DNA of 6,386 nt from contig JABDPD010000121.1 in the NCBI GenBank assembly GCA_013042895.1, forward strand, positions 1 to 6,386, written 5' to 3'. Under the pieces are notes generated by a model, which searched no databases, was not told the origin of the DNA, and was given only the letters and a program-made list of their open reading frames with translations. This stretch comes from Boseongicola sp. (lineage in GTDB: Bacteria > Pseudomonadota > Alphaproteobacteria > Rhodobacterales > Rhodobacteraceae). Of the stretch, positions 6,019 through 6,386 are shown one piece after another (positions within the stretch are counted from its first letter, which is position 1; each line of letters starts with the position of its first letter). Made by a program: the position numbers and the translations under genes.

Positions 6019-6386
6019 TCAAGCTGCCTTGGTGCGCCAGCTGTCAGCGGCGTATCCGGTCCGAACCTCGCTTGCGTAAGGCGTGGGAGAAACGCGCACG
6101 CGAATCTCAGCTTGGCGGTGCTTTTCCGCCGAAGTCTTAGCAGTATCGTCAGGTTCGCCCCACTTAAGGGTCAGAACGTCGCCGATCTCGACCGATTGAT
6201 CGACCACGCCCAGAGAAAGGACGCAACGTTCATTGTAGGAATACCCATTAAACATCGACATCCCGACCATTTTGTCGCCATGCATGACCATATCGGCCGA
6301 CGACGATGCATAGTTGGGTTGCGGGAAGTCGATCCACTTGTACGGGATGCCGTCGTCAAAGGCCGAGGCGATGACCTTGAGGACAT
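6019..6386 (-). CDS. LigM/DesA-like tetrahydrofolate-dependent aromatic O-demethylase, C-terminal part (5' end outside window)
   Basis: Only the last 121 codons are present; the frame is open through position 6384 and ends in TGA at 6019-6021. The fragment reads as the C-terminal barrel of the GcvT/aminomethyltransferase fold. The segment around GYSYNER, followed by a WGE turn, a short K-T-S-x-E-x-H-R-Q stretch and a terminal WRT, resembles what I recall of LigM (vanillate/3-O-methylgallate demethylase) and DesA (syringate demethylase) more than GcvT or DMSP demethylase DmdA. These cytoplasmic enzymes move an aryl O-methyl group to tetrahydrofolate, giving 5-methyl-THF and a free phenol. The downstream MetF-like gene supports a folate role, as in the Sphingobium SYK-6 ligM-metF neighbourhood, and the downstream extradiol dioxygenase supports an aromatic substrate. 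The folate-binding and catalytic N-terminal part is not visible, so the substrate is open. Alternative: another GcvT-family demethylase, for example for a methylamine or DMSP. Confidence 0.8.
   Translation of the reverse strand, partial: VLKVIASAFDDGIPYKWIDFPQPNYASSSADMVMHGDKMVGMSMFNGYSYNERCVLSLGVVDQSVEIGDVLTLKWGEPDDTAKTSAEKHRQAEIRVRVSPTPYASEVRTGYAADSWRTKAA

Noticed and set aside
6171..6386. Minus-strand open frame of 71 codons at the window edge
   Set aside because: It is Ser/Arg/Pro-rich and out of frame with the demethylase C-terminus, which has clear LigM/DesA-like motifs over the same bases.

Overview
All seven genes found in this window lie on the minus strand, so the genetic reading order runs from position 6386 down to 1. 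Codon use, the moderately high GC content and the gene families (a TRAP transporter and a LigM/DesA-like folate-dependent demethylase) suggest an alphaproteobacterium, plausibly a marine Rhodobacterales/Roseobacter-type organism. This is a judgement from gene content, not from a marker gene.

Region 1 (6386 to 2871) looks like one catabolic operon. It starts, cut by the window edge, with the C-terminus of a GcvT-fold, LigM/DesA-like tetrahydrofolate-dependent aromatic O-demethylase. After a short gap holding a strong hairpin comes a type I (vicinal oxygen chelate) extradiol ring-cleavage dioxygenase. Its stop codon overlaps the start of a MetF-like methylenetetrahydrofolate reductase homologue, and that gene's stop directly abuts the start of a two-domain OsmC-family protein. 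The logic is coherent: a methoxy-aromatic is demethylated with tetrahydrofolate as methyl acceptor, the MetF-like protein returns the methyl-folate to the C1 pool, and the exposed vicinal diol is opened by the dioxygenase. The OsmC-like protein has no obvious step in this scheme.

Region 2 (2870 to 2743) is the only real intergenic gap. It holds a good sigma70-like promoter for the downstream operon, with a small dyad inside its spacer and a short hairpin in the predicted leader.

Region 3 (2742 to 1) is a tripartite TRAP transporter in the order periplasmic binding protein, small DctQ-type permease and large DctM-type permease. The last runs off the window at position 1. Its position suggests that it imports the substrate of region 1, but the ligand cannot be read from the sequence.

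The most interesting points are active-site departures: a Tyr where extradiol dioxygenases carry the acid-base His, a Ser where MetF enzymes carry the active-site Asp, and an OsmC duplication in which only the second half keeps the Cys pair. Together they suggest a variant of folate-dependent methoxy-aromatic catabolism rather than the textbook SYK-6 pathway.
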